Source: Thermobaculum sp042408415
GTDB lineage: Bacteria > Chloroflexota > Chloroflexia > Thermobaculales > Thermobaculaceae
Assembly (NCBI GenBank): GCA_042408415.1
Contig: JBHORE010000022.1
Span: 1 to 23,108 of the forward strand
Length of the DNA stretch: 23,108 nucleotides
Reading direction: 5' to 3'
Shown here: positions 14,501 through 23,107 of the stretch, piece by piece
How the letters are laid out: each line of letters begins with the position of its first letter
Numbering within the stretch: the first letter of the stretch is position 1
Notes under the pieces: model-generated
The model's database searches: none
The model's input: only the letters and a program-made list of their open reading frames with translations
Told to the model about the DNA's origin: nothing
Made by a program: the position numbers and the translations under genes

Positions 14501-16523
14501 TATCTGTTATGTCCTGTACGGTGCCTTCGTAAGCAATAGCATTTCCAGAGTCGTCTAAAATCTTCCGAATACTAATAAGTACCCATATAGCAGCTCCATC
14601 GACTCTGGTTATCTTTGCCTGGTAATCTTTGACGGACCCCTTGGCACGCAACTCTTGCTTGAGGTCATCAAAGCAATCACCATCGACGCAGACTCTCTGC
14701 AGATTATCCGCTTCTAAACCAATGACATCCTCAACACTAGAGTAGCCTAATATCCTAGCGAAAGCAGGATTAGCCGCCACTAGCTTACCTTCCGCAGACA
14801 GCTGGAACATACCCTCAACAGAGTTTTCAAATATACGCCTGTACTTTTCCTCCGCTTCTCTTCTGGCTTGCTCCTGCCATCGATTGTGAACGAACGCACC
14901 TATATCATCGGCTATTCTCTGAAGCACCCTTAGGCTTTTGGAATCTCTACCGTGATTGCCTTCTCTCCAGAACTCAAGAGCTCCTATTACCTTGCCCCCT
15001 ACATTGATGGGAATAGCCACTCCAGTCCAGATCTCATCTTTTGTATTAGGGCCATTAGCACCGATTGAGTGGACAGCCCAAACGGGAGATCCATCCTTTA
15101 CGTCGTCAATGATCCTATAATCAGCACCCCACAAGTTTCTAAAATCGATCTGCTTATCAACAGCTATACGCGCCGATCTCCAGCTATGTAAACACATAGG
15201 GGAATCTTGATCACCCTGTTGAGTCCAGATGGAGGCATAATCCCACTTGAATGCGGGACCTACGATCCGTAATATCCTCTCGCACACCTCTTCTAGAGAA
15301 GAAGCACTCACTAGTAACCTGTTTACACCGTATTGAGCTGCTAGCTGCTGCTCAGCTTCCTGCTGTGAGGTTATGTCTTCCTGTACAAACACCACTTCCT
15401 GCAGCTCATTTCCGAGCTGCACAGGAAACATCACACCTTTCACATATTTGTTGATAGTCCTAGCATAGCCATCTTCAAGCTGAATCTCATATTTGATTGG
15501 AGGGACTGATACAGATACCCCCTGAAAAGCTTGCCGTATATAAGGCATCAGACCCTTTTCAAGAAGCTGTCTATCGGAAAATATGTTGTAATAACCTATC
15601 TTGTCTCTATCAGTAAGCCATATGTTTTCCCAAGCCTTGTTGACTCTAATAAGACGACCGTTGGGATCAAAAACAGCTATCCCCAAGGGAGACTCTTCCA
15701 AGATCGCGCTGTTCTCGTTTCGAAGGCTGAGCAGGGACCTATATAGATCTCGGACATGAGTTAAGTTGTTTAGAAGAATAAACCGCAACTCAGTATCCCG
15801 CAGTTTGACAGACAAGATCGTAAATTGAATACAAAGCTCTATGCCCGACTTCCTCAGTCCAATTATGTAGTCGACAGGTAAGCTGCCTGGTGAGCTATTA
15901 TCCAATAGCTTGTCCAAACTGATACTCTCACCATGCAAAGAAAACAAGTCACAGTCCGAGAACATATCCTGGACCTTAGTGCTATCAGTTTCTCTACCTC
16001 TGAAACCTAGCAGTTCTAAAGCTGTACTACTGACATAGAGAACGTTATCGTCAGCATCTGTAATAATCAACGCAGCAGACATCTTGTGGAGAGCTGCAAA
16101 TTGGGAGCTATTTATAGTTGTAGAGGAAGAAGTATCTATCAGCAGCAAGATAGCATTATGAGCACTAAACTCACCTTCCTCGTCTTCTATTAAGGGGGAG
16201 GCGAAAAACCTAACTTCAGTTGGGAATTCGTTGCGTAGGAAGATCTGATCCGTAAAGGTCAGGTAATCTCCATCAATACTAGTACCTAAACGCCCAATTG
16301 GGCAGGATCCCGAGTGATCGGCATGAGAGCCATGCAGGACTTCGCAAGCCGATCTCCCCACGACCTCGTCAGCGTTCTTACCTATTAGCTCAAGAGCAAA
16401 CTCATTAGCGAATATGACTTTGTTAGAGTCGCTTTCTATAACTAATACAGGTATATAGGCCGCGTACCAAGGTAAATAGCTTTCTGGACCAGTCCCGGTG
16501 CCCATGGGATCTGAACTATCCAT
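11580..16523 (-). CDS. Mirror copy of the PAS/GAF sensor kinase-receiver-LuxR fusion
   Basis: Identical at every residue to the gene at 6586-11529, so all domain assignments there apply (phospho-acceptor His1232, receiver Asp1489, C-terminal LuxR HTH). It converges on its twin, with their stop codons 50 bp apart across the symmetry axis. Two identical 5-kb genes meeting tail to tail with no spacer DNA would be very unusual as a true duplication. It is most likely the same gene read from the other strand. The start at 16523 is preferred over 16553 for the same ribosome-site reason. Confidence 0.9.
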   Translation of the reverse strand: MDSSDPMGTGTGPESYLPWYAAYIPVLVIESDSNKVIFANEFALELIGKNADEVVGRSACEVLHGSHADHSGSCPIGRLGTSIDGDYLTFTDQIFLRNEFPTEVRFFASPLIEDEEGEFSAHNAILLLIDTSSSTTINSSQFAALHKMSAALIITDADDNVLYVSSTALELLGFRGRETDSTKVQDMFSDCDLFSLHGESISLDKLLDNSSPGSLPVDYIIGLRKSGIELCIQFTILSVKLRDTELRFILLNNLTHVRDLYRSLLSLRNENSAILEESPLGIAVFDPNGRLIRVNKAWENIWLTDRDKIGYYNIFSDRQLLEKGLMPYIRQAFQGVSVSVPPIKYEIQLEDGYARTINKYVKGVMFPVQLGNELQEVVFVQEDITSQQEAEQQLAAQYGVNRLLVSASSLEEVCERILRIVGPAFKWDYASIWTQQGDQDSPMCLHSWRSARIAVDKQIDFRNLWGADYRIIDDVKDGSPVWAVHSIGANGPNTKDEIWTGVAIPINVGGKVIGALEFWREGNHGRDSKSLRVLQRIADDIGAFVHNRWQEQARREAEEKYRRIFENSVEGMFQLSAEGKLVAANPAFARILGYSSVEDVIGLEADNLQRVCVDGDCFDDLKQELRAKGSVKDYQAKITRVDGAAIWVLISIRKILDDSGNAIAYEGTVQDITDRKLSEEALLESEARFRMLFEQSPDAILLIDPHDDQVFWKIVDCNEAACRMNGYSREELIGQPLDILHPVPMNPKECEQHLQSLRTNGPDKLEALHKSKDGRLILVESSSSLITVNGRELILGIDRDISERKRAEENLRESELRFRTLFEHSPDAILLLDPYDLEVPWRIVDCNDAACQMNGYSREELIGSPISMLDPSMEDLDERNRHLAQIRREGVVKGEDWHRRKDGTLFPIEFTTSLIMVGGRELVLGIDRDITERKRSENLLALQVKRQDMLAELGQRALGHMSLDDLLEDALAVSLQSLGLAGIAYYGFDQDRNQLVLRSSLGWDISLTPSHLEVSDISQWWRALWSSDNPPNVLSGRDRDEDANYLTMMVHGRDEPYGVLVARRKENRGFDEADLHFLRSVSNVIANGVERINLEAQISENHLRVLAQSKSDVLLICDPSGAIKYVSPSIEDVLGYTKDSLFSVNVDDILHPNDISRYKDFLTNLLPMHGRPSTTELRFRRQDGTWRYMEVIGTNLLDDPTIKGVLLNCRDVTDRREAAINQERARIAREMHDTLAQVLGYVNTKAQAVHRMLSHGSVKEAISQLEQLASAARSAYADLREDILGLRTSVDSERRLKDSLLDYISTWERQSSIKVELEIDPCVDLDAIPSSAEIQLLRIIQESLANVRKHSNASSAKVKFEEIDNWLQVTIEDDGQGFDVHDQGRSDFPRFGISMMRERAEAIGGLLCINSEPGIGTTVIVRIPISRESSDVSGKSGLKVVIADDHALFRDGIKSLLESEGFRVVGEASNGQEAVELVRSLNPDLVLMDLSMPVMRGLDAIKLISASMPNVKVIVLTASEDDKDLFEAIKAGAQGFIPKNLESGEFFQLLQNVIRGEPAITPRLAGKLIDEFSRPVRSSSLQMLTDREQEILQLLVNGVTSTKDLSRQLGVSEHTVKYHLRNILSKLHLQSRAQVVAWAVQHGLSSK
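13716..14480 (-). repeat. Mirror copy of the tandem PAS duplication
   Basis: The complement of 8629-9393, holding the same two near-identical PAS units (13716-14093 and 14106-14480). Confidence 0.78.
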
Positions 16524-16566
16524 CCCCTTTCTCCTATCAAAGGAGGGAAACATCAGCTTACTTGAC

Positions 16567-16595
16567 AGTATAAGAGCAGCGAGCTAATTGGGCAA
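16567..16595 (-). promoter_or_regulatory. Mirror copy of the sensor-gene promoter
   Basis: On the - strand TTGCCC and TATACT are spaced by 17 bp, identical to 6514-6542. On the + strand a TTGACA at 16562-16567 overlaps it and faces the membrane gene at 16642. Confidence 0.62.
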
Positions 16596-16641
16596 GCCAA
16601 AATAAAAACAAAACCTGCTATCCTTTGTATGGACGAAATCT

Positions 16642-17193
16642 ATGGGGGTAAAGGTGTCTGAAGGCGCAGTTAGAGTCTTGGGAGCTTTAGGGATACTCGG
16701 AGGCGTAATCCTCATAGCCAACGACCTCCTATTTCTGTTAGGAGCTAATATCAATCTTAGCCCGCTTGTAATGTTGCTTCTTAGCCTATGTGTTGTAGGT
16801 CTATACTGGAGATTACAACCCAGAGACAAAGCTATCGCACAGCTAGGACTTGCACTGGCTTACATCGCGGTAATAGCGTCCGTGTTCAACATATTCTATA
16901 TAGCACTAGGAGGACCACCAGCTTCTCCACAAGAGCCTTCGCTTATAGGAGTAAGCACCATCGCCTCGCTAATGGGAACGCTTTTCGCACTACTACTTAT
17001 AGGTTTAGCCCATGCGACAAGCACAGGTATAAAGGAAGGCTGGAGGTTGATTCCAATAATGACAGGTATCTTCTGGATGCCCTTGCAGTCGATAACATCT
17101 TACTTTCTAGGCAGGGGTCTAATAATAGCAGGGCTACTTTGGATCTGCGTAGGATACGCTGTGCTAGCCAAAGCTGATATCCAGGAAAAATGA
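16642..17193 (+). CDS. Mirror copy of the 183-residue multi-pass membrane protein
   Basis: Identical to the gene at 5916-6467: five or six membrane segments and no recognised family. Here the ATG is at 16642 and the alternative GTG start with a GGGGG run upstream is at 16654. It is divergent from the second sensor copy and convergent with the second ispH copy. Confidence 0.63.
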   Translation: MGVKVSEGAVRVLGALGILGGVILIANDLLFLLGANINLSPLVMLLLSLCVVGLYWRLQPRDKAIAQLGLALAYIAVIASVFNIFYIALGGPPASPQEPSLIGVSTIASLMGTLFALLLIGLAHATSTGIKEGWRLIPIMTGIFWMPLQSITSYFLGRGLIIAGLLWICVGYAVLAKADIQEK

Positions 17194-17216
17194 CTTAGCG
17201 TTTCTACTTACGCCTA
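17194..17216. terminator. Mirror copy of the weak convergent hairpin
   Basis: The complement of 5893-5915: a 6-bp bulged stem between the stops of the membrane gene and ispH. Weak and possibly chance. Confidence 0.22.
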
Positions 17217-18095
17217 CTCTTCTGGCTTGATTGCCTCGATCGTCTTTACAACTTTCTCAATTACAGCATCCGGCGTTGAGGCACCAGCTGTAACACCTAC
17301 AACTTTAGCACCCTTGAACCAATTCGGGTCTATCTCTTCCGGCCATTCTATGTGGTAGGTAGGAACACCCTCCTCGCTTGCAAGTTCAGCTAGATGCTTG
17401 GTATTAGCTGAATCTCTACCACCTACGACCACCATGACATCTACTTCATTGGCAAGCTCCACCACAGCACTTTGCCTATCGAGCGTAGGCTGACATATAG
17501 TGTTATGCACATGGAACTCATTGAAGTCGTCTGGGAGAAGAGATACAAGCTCAGCTATAAAGCTCTTGAATCTTTCAGCAGGTTGGGTTGTCTGCGATAC
17601 TACAGCCAGCTTCTTAGGAACTCGCTTCTTAGAACTAGTCAAAGCTTTAAGACGTGGTACAAGTTCCTTAGCATCTGTACTCACTAGTGCAGTATTTTCA
17701 GTCCATCCCACTATTCCTCGGACCTCTTGATGATTTGGGTCACCATAGACCACTACTTGGTAGCCATCTTTGTGCAGCGACTCAGCAATCTTTTGAACCT
17801 TCGTCACGAGAGGACAAGTTGTGTCCAGAAGGCGAAGTCCTTTCCGCTGAGCTTCAGCATAAGCGTCGGGACCAGCTCCATGAGCAGTTATGGTAAGCGT
17901 GCCGCTGTCCACCTCATCAACACTATAAGCAACGCCTACACCCCTTGCCTTGAGCTCGCTGACCACTTGTGGATTATGTACAAGGGTTCCGAGAGTTTTT
18001 ACACCTCTACTATCGGACCCCATCTCATCAAAGAGCTTCAATGTCTTCTTGACGCCGAAGCAGAACCCTAATTCTCTTGCTAGCTTGACCTGCAA
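17214..18095 (-). CDS. ispH: Mirror copy of IspH (LytB), HMBPP reductase
   Basis: Identical to the gene at 5014-5895, with all three cluster cysteines (12, 94, 201) and catalytic Glu124. Bacteria normally carry one ispH, so a second, base-identical copy in mirror orientation argues that the two arms are the same locus rather than a real duplication. The start is TTG at 18095, preceded on this strand by AGGAGGT. Confidence 0.93.
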   Translation of the reverse strand: MQVKLARELGFCFGVKKTLKLFDEMGSDSRGVKTLGTLVHNPQVVSELKARGVGVAYSVDEVDSGTLTITAHGAGPDAYAEAQRKGLRLLDTTCPLVTKVQKIAESLHKDGYQVVVYGDPNHQEVRGIVGWTENTALVSTDAKELVPRLKALTSSKKRVPKKLAVVSQTTQPAERFKSFIAELVSLLPDDFNEFHVHNTICQPTLDRQSAVVELANEVDVMVVVGGRDSANTKHLAELASEEGVPTYHIEWPEEIDPNWFKGAKVVGVTAGASTPDAVIEKVVKTIEAIKPEE

Positions 18096-18100
18096 GACCC

Positions 18101-18107
18101 ACCTCCT
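18101..18107 (-). promoter_or_regulatory. Mirror copy of the ispH ribosome binding site
   Basis: AGGAGGT read on the - strand, 5 bp before the TTG start at 18095. Confidence 0.78.
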
Positions 18108-18159
18108 GGACATAAAAAATACCTATGCTAGTCTACCATTTAGTAAGGATTGAGCACAG

Positions 18160-18528
18160 TTAGATAAGCATCCATAGAACGTACTGTAGCGTAAGACCAA
18201 GCAGTACCAATATTGACACAAGCAGAAATAAGGAAAGAAACCTGTTCCAAAGTAAGCCCTTGGGTATACCTTCTCGTAGGTAGTACTCGGATAACATCAT
18301 GAAGCTAAAGGTTATAATCGCAACTACTACCACGCTTGACAGATAGAAGAAATGGCCTGCATCGCTATCACGAAATATCAGGTATAGCAAGAGGGCAATT
18401 GATGGACGCCATACCTGTATACCACAGAAAAAAGACAGAACCACAAGAATCAGCCATAAAAGATAGCACACTATAATTGCTTTGATCTTTGTAAGAGAAT
18501 ATACCCTAGCTCTCGATAGGATATTCAT
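18160..18528 (-). CDS. Mirror copy of the small hydrophobic membrane protein
   Basis: Identical to the gene at 4581-4949, with three or four hydrophobic segments and no recognised family. The frame extends to an ATG at 18573 without a ribosome site. ATG 18528 is preferred because AGGTG lies 6 bp upstream on this strand. Confidence 0.53.
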   Translation of the reverse strand: MNILSRARVYSLTKIKAIIVCYLLWLILVVLSFFCGIQVWRPSIALLLYLIFRDSDAGHFFYLSSVVVVAIITFSFMMLSEYYLREGIPKGLLWNRFLSLFLLVSILVLLGLTLQYVLWMLI

Positions 18529-18606
18529 CTTGGGCACCTGAGAGGATAGTTCTGGGTAATTATAAGGCCACATTATCTTTATGTATAGTAACCTTTGTAA
18601 ATGCTG

Positions 18607-18636
18607 TTGTTCTGCTATGCTACGTAAAGCTATAAT
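18607..18636 (+). promoter_or_regulatory. Mirror copy of the exchanger-LOR/SDH operon promoter
   Basis: TTGTTC (18607-18612), an 18-bp spacer and a perfect TATAAT (18631-18636), 50 bp before the TTG start at 18687. Identical to 4473-4502. Confidence 0.53.
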
Positions 18637-18686
18637 GCATAAGCGCTCAAACTTTATTACGGGGAAGATTTAGAGGAGGGATAAGT

Positions 18687-19880
18687 TTGTCTAAGTGGTT
18701 AGCGGTTATTATCGCTGTAGCAGTAGTTGTCCCCGGGGTAATACTTAGATTCTTACATCTCGAAGGGGCGGCCCCACTGCAAGCACTCATATATGGTATT
18801 GCGATAGTGGGGGCTGCGTTCCTGCTCTCATGGGCAGCTGAGGTCCTACAGATGGATGTATCTCAAGGGTTAGCACTGGCGTTACTGGCATTGATCGCTA
18901 TACTACCTGAGTACGTAGTTGATGCCACGTTCGCCTGGCTGGCAGCAAAGGACCCTTCGTATGCGAGCTATGCAGTCGCCAACATGACGGGCGCCAACAG
19001 ACTGCTTATAGGTGTAGCATGGCCTTTGGTAGTGATGCTTGTATGGTTTCGAAACCGACGAAAGAGCGTTTCTCTGGAGCCTAGCCATGGAGTGGAGATA
19101 ATAACACTACTTGTAGCTACCGCGATAGCTTTCATCATACCTCTCAACAGCTCTATAGGCTTAATAGATATGGCCATACTGATAGCCATATTTGGAATCT
19201 ATATGTGGCAGCTTACCAGGATGCCAGCTGAGCATCCTGAGCTTGTAGGTCCTGCAGCAATGATTGGTAGTCTGCCCAAAGCTAGGCGCCGATTGATCAC
19301 GGGCGCCCTTGGAGTTATTGCCGCAATAGGCATACTGCTGGTTGCGGAGCCTTTCGCTCACTCCCTCGTAGAAACCGGCACGTTGCTAGGTATCGACGAG
19401 TTCCTGCTTGTCCAGTGGCTAGCCCCCCTAGCATCAGAAGCCCCCGAATTTGTTGTGGTATCCATATTTGCCTGGAGGGGAGCTGCAGCTGCAGCTTTGG
19501 GTGCGCTAGTATCCTCTAAGGTCAACCAGTGGACCCTTCTGATAGCCATGTTGCCTCTTATCTACTCAGTATCTGCTGGTAGACCTGACTCGCTGCCTCT
19601 CGATCACAGACAGGTGGAGGAGATCCTGTTGACGGCAGCTCAGTCCCTACTTGCCATCATACTTTTGCTAGATTTGACACTATCCCTAATCGGAGCAGGA
19701 GCCCTGTTCATACTGTTCGCCATACAGCTTGTGTATCCCGACATCCATATGGAGATGGTGTTCGTCTACGTACTATGCTCTCTCGTAGCACTGTTGGTTG
19801 GCAGGAGGCATCTTACGAAAGCGTTCTCAGGACTGAAAGCTGCGGTAACTGATCCCAAACAGTTTTCAGAGCACACTTAG
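18687..19880 (+). CDS. Mirror copy of the CaCA-type cation/Ca2+ exchanger
   Basis: Identical to the gene at 3229-4422. Two alpha-repeats with Glu75 and Glu251/Glu254 mark the cation/Ca2+ exchanger superfamily. The start is TTG 18687, with GGAGGG at 18675-18680. It is followed 56 bp later by the LOR/SDH gene in the same orientation. Confidence 0.83.
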   Translation: MSKWLAVIIAVAVVVPGVILRFLHLEGAAPLQALIYGIAIVGAAFLLSWAAEVLQMDVSQGLALALLALIAILPEYVVDATFAWLAAKDPSYASYAVANMTGANRLLIGVAWPLVVMLVWFRNRRKSVSLEPSHGVEIITLLVATAIAFIIPLNSSIGLIDMAILIAIFGIYMWQLTRMPAEHPELVGPAAMIGSLPKARRRLITGALGVIAAIGILLVAEPFAHSLVETGTLLGIDEFLLVQWLAPLASEAPEFVVVSIFAWRGAAAAALGALVSSKVNQWTLLIAMLPLIYSVSAGRPDSLPLDHRQVEEILLTAAQSLLAIILLLDLTLSLIGAGALFILFAIQLVYPDIHMEMVFVYVLCSLVALLVGRRHLTKAFSGLKAAVTDPKQFSEHT

Positions 19881-19936
19881 CGAAGGCTAATACTAGCAAG
19901 ATTTAACTAAATTGCTTCAATATAACTGGAGGGAGT

Positions 19937-21289
19937 ATGCAAGGGCAGGGTAATGGAAGAAGCTCGCTACCGTTTCATAAGACTATAGAGCTCAGAGGAC
20001 ACATAATAGACTCGCACATCCTGTCCCAGGTCATGGATCTGGTGATGGATTATAATGCTGAGTTCTATATAGAGAAGTTTGAAGTAGGCAAACATAAATA
20101 TGATCACAGCTACGCAAGACTGATACTTTATGCCCCCACTCCAGAAACCCTAGACGAACTAATGGAGGCTGTTACCAAACTCGGAGCTCAGCTTCTAGAG
20201 AGCGAAGAGGTAGATGCCCGCACCGAGCCTGCTCCCAAAGACGGTGTCCTGCCCGAAGATTTCTACTCCACCACTAACATGCCAACTGAAGTCAGGATAG
20301 ACGGGAAATGGTTCCCAGTCGAGAACATCGAGATGGATGTGGCTATAGCGATAAGACTAAACGAAGAGGGCAAGCCCATAGGTGCCTACACTGTGCCAAT
20401 GTCCGACGTGAGAAAGGGAACTCCCATAGTCGTAGGGCATCAAGGTATTAGAGTTTCTCCTATAGAACGCCCAAGAAGCCCCGCGCTTCTTGGTTCACCA
20501 TCCCGAGCTTCACAGGGACACGTCTTTAGCTTCATGAGCAGTGCTGTAAGCACTGAGCGTCCTAAGGCTGCAGCTATCGCCGAGATAGCACAGAGGATGA
20601 GAGAAATCCGAGATTCAGGTGGTACAACGCTAGTAGTGGGAGGCCCGGCGATCGTGCATACAGGAGCGGGACCTCAGTTGGCTGCTCTGATCAGACACGG
20701 CTTCGTACATCTATTGTTTGCAGGGAACGCGTTGGCAGCCCATGATATAGAATCAGCATTCTTTAATACTAGTTTAGGGGTTTCTCTTGATGCCAATAGT
20801 GAAGGTGCAACCTACGAACATGGGCACGAGCATCACATAAGGGCCATCAACAGGATCAGATACTATGGTGGTATAAGACAGGCAGTAGAAGCTGGAGTAC
20901 TCAAACAGGGCATCATGTACGAATGCATAGTAAACAACGTGCCTTACGTACTGGCTGGATCAATCCGTGATGATGGTCCTATTCCAGATGTTATCACCGA
21001 TGTAATCGAAGCGCAGCGCGCTATGAGAAAGCATATTCAAGCAGGAGTAGACTTGGCACTACTGATAGGTACCACCTTGCACTCAATAGCTGTAGGCAAC
21101 CTGCTTCCTGCCAACGTACTTACCGTTTGCGTCGATATAAACCCATCTGTAGTTACTAAACTATTGGATAGAGGTAGCCTCCAGACAGCCGGTCTAGTGA
21201 TCGATGCTGGAGGATTTCTAAGAGAGCTGTGCTATCAACTAGGACTAAGAGAGAAGTCTTCCGTTGATTCACCAATAAAGGTTCAGTGA
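19937..21289 (+). CDS. Mirror copy of the TIGR00300 LOR/SDH-family protein
   Basis: Identical to the gene at 1820-3172: N-terminal LOR/SDH domain and C-terminal Rossmann-like region, probably ornithine cyclodeaminase. The ATG at 19937 follows GGAGGG at 19928-19933, only 3 bp away. Confidence 0.8.
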   Translation: MQGQGNGRSSLPFHKTIELRGHIIDSHILSQVMDLVMDYNAEFYIEKFEVGKHKYDHSYARLILYAPTPETLDELMEAVTKLGAQLLESEEVDARTEPAPKDGVLPEDFYSTTNMPTEVRIDGKWFPVENIEMDVAIAIRLNEEGKPIGAYTVPMSDVRKGTPIVVGHQGIRVSPIERPRSPALLGSPSRASQGHVFSFMSSAVSTERPKAAAIAEIAQRMREIRDSGGTTLVVGGPAIVHTGAGPQLAALIRHGFVHLLFAGNALAAHDIESAFFNTSLGVSLDANSEGATYEHGHEHHIRAINRIRYYGGIRQAVEAGVLKQGIMYECIVNNVPYVLAGSIRDDGPIPDVITDVIEAQRAMRKHIQAGVDLALLIGTTLHSIAVGNLLPANVLTVCVDINPSVVTKLLDRGSLQTAGLVIDAGGFLRELCYQLGLREKSSVDSPIKVQ

Positions 21290-21361
21290 TTGCGATAGCA
21301 CTGATTTAGCCTATTTGGGAGAATTTCATCCTATCTTCTTGGGAACATTTCTGTATAAATA

Positions 21362-21395
21362 ATGCGTAATAAATATGCCATCAGAATTTACGCAT
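21362..21395. repeat. Mirror copy of the ATGCGTAA/TTACGCAT inverted repeat
   Basis: 8-bp arms at 21362-21369 and 21388-21395, 73 bp after the LOR/SDH stop. Confidence 0.4.
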
Positions 21396-21510
21396 GTTAC
21401 TCGTATGTGAGATAATCTGGTGGCAAATATAGCGCTTAAGATAAAAAATCTACAGGTTACAATTAGACTTTCTACATTAGCTTTGTATATACTGTAATTT
21501 ATACTACTGT

Positions 21511-21537
21511 GTTCAACTTGGTTGGGGATGTTTGAAC
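21511..21537. promoter_or_regulatory. Mirror copy of the GTTCAA-N15-TTGAAC dyad
   Basis: Possible autoregulatory operator. The right half-site is also the candidate -35 of the XRE gene. Confidence 0.3.
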
Positions 21538-21560
21538 TACACTATAAAGCTATAGAGAAT
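21532..21560 (+). promoter_or_regulatory. Mirror copy of the XRE candidate promoter
   Basis: TTGAAC, a 17-bp spacer and GAGAAT. The ribosome site GGGGAGG follows at 21582-21588, before ATG 21600. Confidence 0.35.
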
Positions 21561-21599
21561 ACAGTAAAAACAAAGTAAGGCGGGGAGGCATAGGCAATC

Positions 21600-21965
21600 A
21601 TGGCGAATCAAGTAGAACAAAAAGAAACCATTAGTGAGGTCATTCGTAGGGAACTTCAGAGGAGGCATTGGTCCTACAGAGTGTTGGCAGAGGCGGCTGG
21701 TATCTCACCTGCTGCTGTCGGGCAACACGTGCTCGGACGCAGTATCCCAGAACCATCTACGCTGAAGAGGTATGCTGAGGCTCTTGGCCTACCATTCCAG
21801 TATTTGATGGTAATAGCAGGGCATCAGGAGCCACCTAAGGAAAACAGACCGGCAGATCTGCAGATAGCTATTGAAACTCTGGACAGCATATGGTCAGATC
21901 TCCCACCCGAGGTACGCAAGCTAGTTACCAACTTTATATCTGAGCTGAAAGAGGTAAAAGAATAA
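21600..21965 (+). CDS. Mirror copy of the XRE-family regulator
   Basis: Identical to the gene at 1144-1509: 121 residues with an HTH_3 domain at about 22-73. It converges with the second truncated DUF4268 gene across the terminator hairpin. Confidence 0.83.
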   Translation: MANQVEQKETISEVIRRELQRRHWSYRVLAEAAGISPAAVGQHVLGRSIPEPSTLKRYAEALGLPFQYLMVIAGHQEPPKENRPADLQIAIETLDSIWSDLPPEVRKLVTNFISELKEVKE

Positions 21966-21974
21966 TTAGCCAAG

Positions 21975-21997
21975 GGCCAGCAAAGGGTATGCTGGCC
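21975..21997. terminator. Mirror copy of the bidirectional terminator hairpin
   Basis: A perfect GGCCAGCA/TGCTGGCC 8-bp stem with a 7-nt loop between the XRE and DUF4268 stops. Confidence 0.58.
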
Positions 21998-23107
21998 TCA
22001 GTAGGAAGCTTCTTCTTGAATATCATCTTGAGATGAACCAGTTGCCGAGTCGGGTGGCTGGTTCATCTTTTGTTCAAGAAAAGCTAGCATCTTGACTCTA
22101 GGAGCAAAGATCTTATAGAACACCTCGGAATGGTGTCTGAGCCACGCATGAGCCTCTATCCATCTATCTCTATCTTTGAGCTGGACGTCTTTTGTCTCGA
22201 TCGATATTCTAGCCTCAGCTCCCCCCGAGGCAAGGTTCCACTCCAAAGCACCAGCTATACGTTCTATCAAGCCCTTGTCCTGCTGAAGTAGCTGGAAGGT
22301 TTTCCACGCATCTTCCTTCTTTATCCGTAGCTCACAGATACAACGACCTCTAGATGGACTAGCAATCAAGCATATCTCAAAGCCATCTCGATCCAATGGA
22401 ATAGAATATTCTCGAGCCTTCGCATCCTGCAGCGTAAAGGGTACTCCTCTCTGCCTACAATACTCATTGAACTCCATCCAGAATTCCTGATAATCCAACT
22501 GTTCATACTGGTTTGATTCCTTGTATGTGTACCCCGACTCAGAAGAATGATTATATCGCTCCTGCTGTGCGAGGGCAGGGCGATCTCTAACAGGAAGCAA
22601 TCCTTGATCTTGCTCCTCCTCGATTACTAGATGATGAGACCTAAGGCTATAACCTATATTCGGGTTTGGTTTAATCGTCAGCCTAAAAACAGGTGCAGGT
22701 AGGCTATCACCTATACGCAGGAACTGCATCTCCACTCCAAATATCATCAGTTCAGAGGAAGACCCATTTAGTAAGTCAAGAGCCTTCTTGTGTTGATCCT
22801 TCAGTTCAGTGCAAACCCATATCAGCACCTTGCTACCAAGCAACGCGGCGCAGGTCATCAGCTTTCCTAAATGGGTATCATCCGAGGAGGCAATCTGATT
22901 CTCTATTAGAACGATATTGCCCGACTCTCTGTCTACAGCCAAAACATCTATCAGATACTCCCCCACATGCAGGTTGAACTCTCTAGAAGAGAGATCTATG
23001 CCCACTACGTCAGACAGTAGCCTGAGATTCTCATCACGTGATATCCAAGGATTGAAGTCGTCTTGCTCATCAATCTGGAGTGAGTCTGCGGAAACAGGAC
23101 GAATGCT
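21998..23107 (-). CDS. Mirror copy of the DUF4268-like nuclease-fold protein, 5' truncated
   Basis: Identical to the partial gene at 2-1111 and cut at the same codon by the other window edge. The GTG at 23005 is only an internal in-frame codon, because the conserved N-terminal region continues to the edge. Loss of both copies at the same base suggests that the two ends are one and the same contig terminus. Confidence 0.73.
   Translation of the reverse strand, partial: SIRPVSADSLQIDEQDDFNPWISRDENLRLLSDVVGIDLSSREFNLHVGEYLIDVLAVDRESGNIVLIENQIASSDDTHLGKLMTCAALLGSKVLIWVCTELKDQHKKALDLLNGSSSELMIFGVEMQFLRIGDSLPAPVFRLTIKPNPNIGYSLRSHHLVIEEEQDQGLLPVRDRPALAQQERYNHSSESGYTYKESNQYEQLDYQEFWMEFNEYCRQRGVPFTLQDAKAREYSIPLDRDGFEICLIASPSRGRCICELRIKKEDAWKTFQLLQQDKGLIERIAGALEWNLASGGAEARISIETKDVQLKDRDRWIEAHAWLRHHSEVFYKIFAPRVKMLAFLEQKMNQPPDSATGSSQDDIQEEASY

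Larger units (their letters stand above)
21290..21599. other. Mirror copy of the 310-bp non-coding stretch
   Basis: The complement of 1510-1819. It holds the 8-bp inverted repeat, the XRE promoter and the GTTCAA/TTGAAC dyad, and no gene that I can see. Confidence 0.7.
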